The notes beneath the pieces were generated by a model, which did not search any database, was not told the DNA's origin, and worked only from the letters and a program-made list of their open reading frames with translations. A program made the position numbers and the translations under genes. A stretch of DNA of 15,342 bases from JBCCSZ01 sp039199225 (GTDB lineage Bacteria > Bacteroidota > Bacteroidia > Chitinophagales > Saprospiraceae): NCBI GenBank assembly GCA_039199225.1, contig JBCCSZ010000191.1:1-15342 (forward strand), read 5' to 3'. Shown in pieces: positions 15,101 to 15,342 of the stretch (its first letter is position 1; the number at the start of each line of letters is the position of its first letter).

Positions 15101-15342
15101 TTTATACAACAGCAGCTAGCTACACCGTAAGGCTGACAGTGGATGATGGAGAAGGACAAAACACGACTTCGCAAATCATTGAGGTGCTGGAAGTTCCGAA
15201 TAAGCCGCCGACCGCTGATTTTACAGCCTCGACGACCAGCGGCGAAGCCCCTTTGCCTGTCCGTTTTGACGCCAGTGCATCATCGGATGAAGATGGCGAC
15301 CAACTGTCCTTCCAATGGGATTTTGGCGATGGCAATACCGCC
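12127..15342 (+). CDS. Secreted galactose-oxidase-like copper radical oxidase with ricin-like and PKD domains, 3' end beyond the window
   Basis: 1072 codons are open from ATG 12127 to the window edge. Residues 1-22 are a Sec signal peptide (NAFA|Q). Order: ricin-like beta-trefoil (26-162), kelch-type seven-bladed catalytic domain (about 170-540), galactose-oxidase C-terminal domain DUF1929 (545-637), two more ricin-like domains (647-784, 793-932), a PKD domain (about 940-1023) and a second, cut PKD (1026 on). All galactose oxidase active-site residues are found: Cys237 (FCPG) and Tyr281 (RGYHS) for the Cys-Tyr cofactor, 44 apart as in the fungal enzyme; stacking Trp299 (GGSWSGG); Tyr498-His499 (RTYHS); His582 (VTHSSNNEQRRIPL). 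Expected reaction: a primary alcohol, probably on a carbohydrate, plus O2 gives an aldehyde plus H2O2 outside the cell. Ricin domains suggest glycan binding. Substrate is unknown. A C-terminal sorting domain may follow beyond the window. Confidence 0.93.
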   Translation, partial: MKNPTYFCLTVLLSLFCMNAFAQIQLNGTYLIQNKQNRQNVISPSWENFNVRMYASDVVYPDHQWVFTHLGGGKHSIQNVASGRYMTAQNAGCNLGINITSTTNINGDESRWLIEKRGSNYFIKPAHCTTHAIDKKGGNNGSVHLWQFNANNSNQHFDLISVTPINTQQAGEWSPIYEADMIPVAAAHLADGKILAWSSDGRFSFGSSGKTYTSIFDPADNSFSTTLVNNTGHNMFCPGIANTADGDIIVTGGSTSRKTTIYDVSSNSFKAGPNMNTPRGYHSMVTLNDGRVFAIGGSWSGGRFNKQAEVWTESTGWLSLANVDSEKTIRQGAPDPQGIYRDDNHAWLWAAPNSQVFQAGPGTNMHWINTIDQGGVTDAGLRGDDKYSMNGTSVMFDQGKILTMGGAESYGGRTNASNRSYVVDINGGQANVSRSGDMKQARVYHNSIVLPSGEVVAIGGMCKSAIFSDECASLNVDIWNPETGNWTAGAAMQVPRTYHSVAILMQDGRVWAAGGGLCGGCAVNHADAEIYSPPYLFDDNGLAARPTITNAPATADYSTDINVKTDKAVQDFVLVRMSSVTHSSNNEQRRIPLTFTDKGANNYTLNIPNKDWLPPGNYFLFALDNGVPSVAKIIKVGKNTLPGEEQLVEDGVYFIEALLTGQHLTSPTFDPNNVRMVAASEAGDQKWEITHLENNIYNIKNIQSDRFLNVANASCANDANVITSTNSSATNSRWIISKQGEEFFFRPLHCSTRAMDYQRDPNKNTVIWDFSIGNNNQRFIIKPATTTQVPEGFLTIDGVYLIKNRVNAQNVISTAANNFDVRMFSSANASQDHQWIFRHLGQGRHSVQNASSGRYMSVQNAGCDRGINVTTVAALNGDESFWLVEKKGSNHFLKPAHCTTHAMDKTSGDGQSAYIWEFGLNNGNQHFDLIFLEDAPNQLPSASFTATPSSGEAPLPVSFDASTSSDQDGDELTFRWDLGDGNTAFGEKINHIYTTAASYTVRLTVDDGEGQNTTSQIIEVLEVPNKPPTADFTASTTSGEAPLPVRFDASASSDEDGDQLSFQWDFGDGNTA
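12202..14923 (+). repeat. Duplicated ricin-like module within the oxidase gene (first and third copies)
   Basis: Residues 26-160 (12202-12606) and 795-930 (14509-14916) are close copies, about 60% identical by hand count, sharing blocks such as QNVIS, SGRYM, QNAGC and KPAHCTTHA. The middle copy (647-784) is more diverged. Nucleotide blocks are also shared, for example caaaacgtcatcagc near 12241 and near 14552. This shows domain duplication inside one gene around the catalytic core. Confidence 0.8.
14941..15342 (+). repeat. Tandem PKD repeats in the oxidase gene
   Basis: Two adjacent copies share TSGEAPLPV or SSGEAPLPV, the D-A-S-x-S-S-D-x-D-G-D block and the W-D-x-G-D-G-N-T-A signature. The second copy is cut by the window end. 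PKD modules usually act as rigid extracellular spacers. More copies may follow. Confidence 0.85.

Noticed and set aside
1..15342. CRISPR array, tRNA/rRNA genes, insertion sequence or phage genes
   Set aside because: No regularly spaced direct repeats, tRNA-like folds, rRNA segments, transposase or phage motifs were seen.

Overview
The window looks like a chromosomal segment of a Bacteroidota bacterium, most likely of the Saprospiraceae/Lewinella type. This rests on several signs: genes without Shine-Dalgarno sequences and with AT-rich leaders, one good TAnnTTTG-type promoter box, a large secreted enzyme carrying ricin-like and PKD modules, and a SigZ-type ECF sigma factor. The taxonomic call is inference. 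No phage, insertion sequence, CRISPR array, rRNA or tRNA was seen.

Layout. (1) 2-781, the 3' end of a subtilisin-like S8 peptidase gene, convergent with (2) 840-3626 on the minus strand, a TIR / nSTAND NTPase / transmembrane / coiled-coil protein with an unrecognised C-terminal domain. A 12-bp hairpin separates them. (3) About 1 kb of non-coding DNA (3627-4625) with a possible structured RNA at 3789-3904. (4) 4626-7043, an 805-residue fusion of an alpha-oxoamine synthase (PLP enzyme) with a GNAT/FemAB-like acyltransferase. (5) An aldehyde-detoxification module: an AraC-type regulator (minus, 7134-8051), a divergent NAD(P)-dependent aldehyde dehydrogenase (8622-10145) with a strong terminator, and a DUF779 protein (10298-10669) that is a usual companion of this dehydrogenase group.

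(6) The most interesting part is 10745-11560 on the minus strand. A 37-residue, 14-cysteine metallothionein-like protein lies upstream of a SigZ-type ECF sigma factor whose C-terminal tail is also cysteine-rich. The two are separated by a 123-bp element with near-perfect terminal inverted repeats, and a related sequence lies upstream of the metallothionein start. (7) Divergent from the metallothionein, and running off the right edge, is a large secreted galactose-oxidase-like copper-radical enzyme. It retains every catalytic residue (the Cys-Tyr pair, the stacking Trp, Tyr and two His) and carries three ricin-like beta-trefoils and at least two PKD domains.

How they may fit together. AraC regulator, dehydrogenase and DUF779 form one plausible aldehyde-response unit. 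Metallothionein, SigZ and copper oxidase may form a metal-handling locus around a copper enzyme; this is inference from adjacency and cysteine content. The TIR-STAND protein is a candidate stand-alone abortive-infection defence gene. The synthase/acyltransferase fusion is a candidate lipid or signal-molecule enzyme with no visible partner genes.
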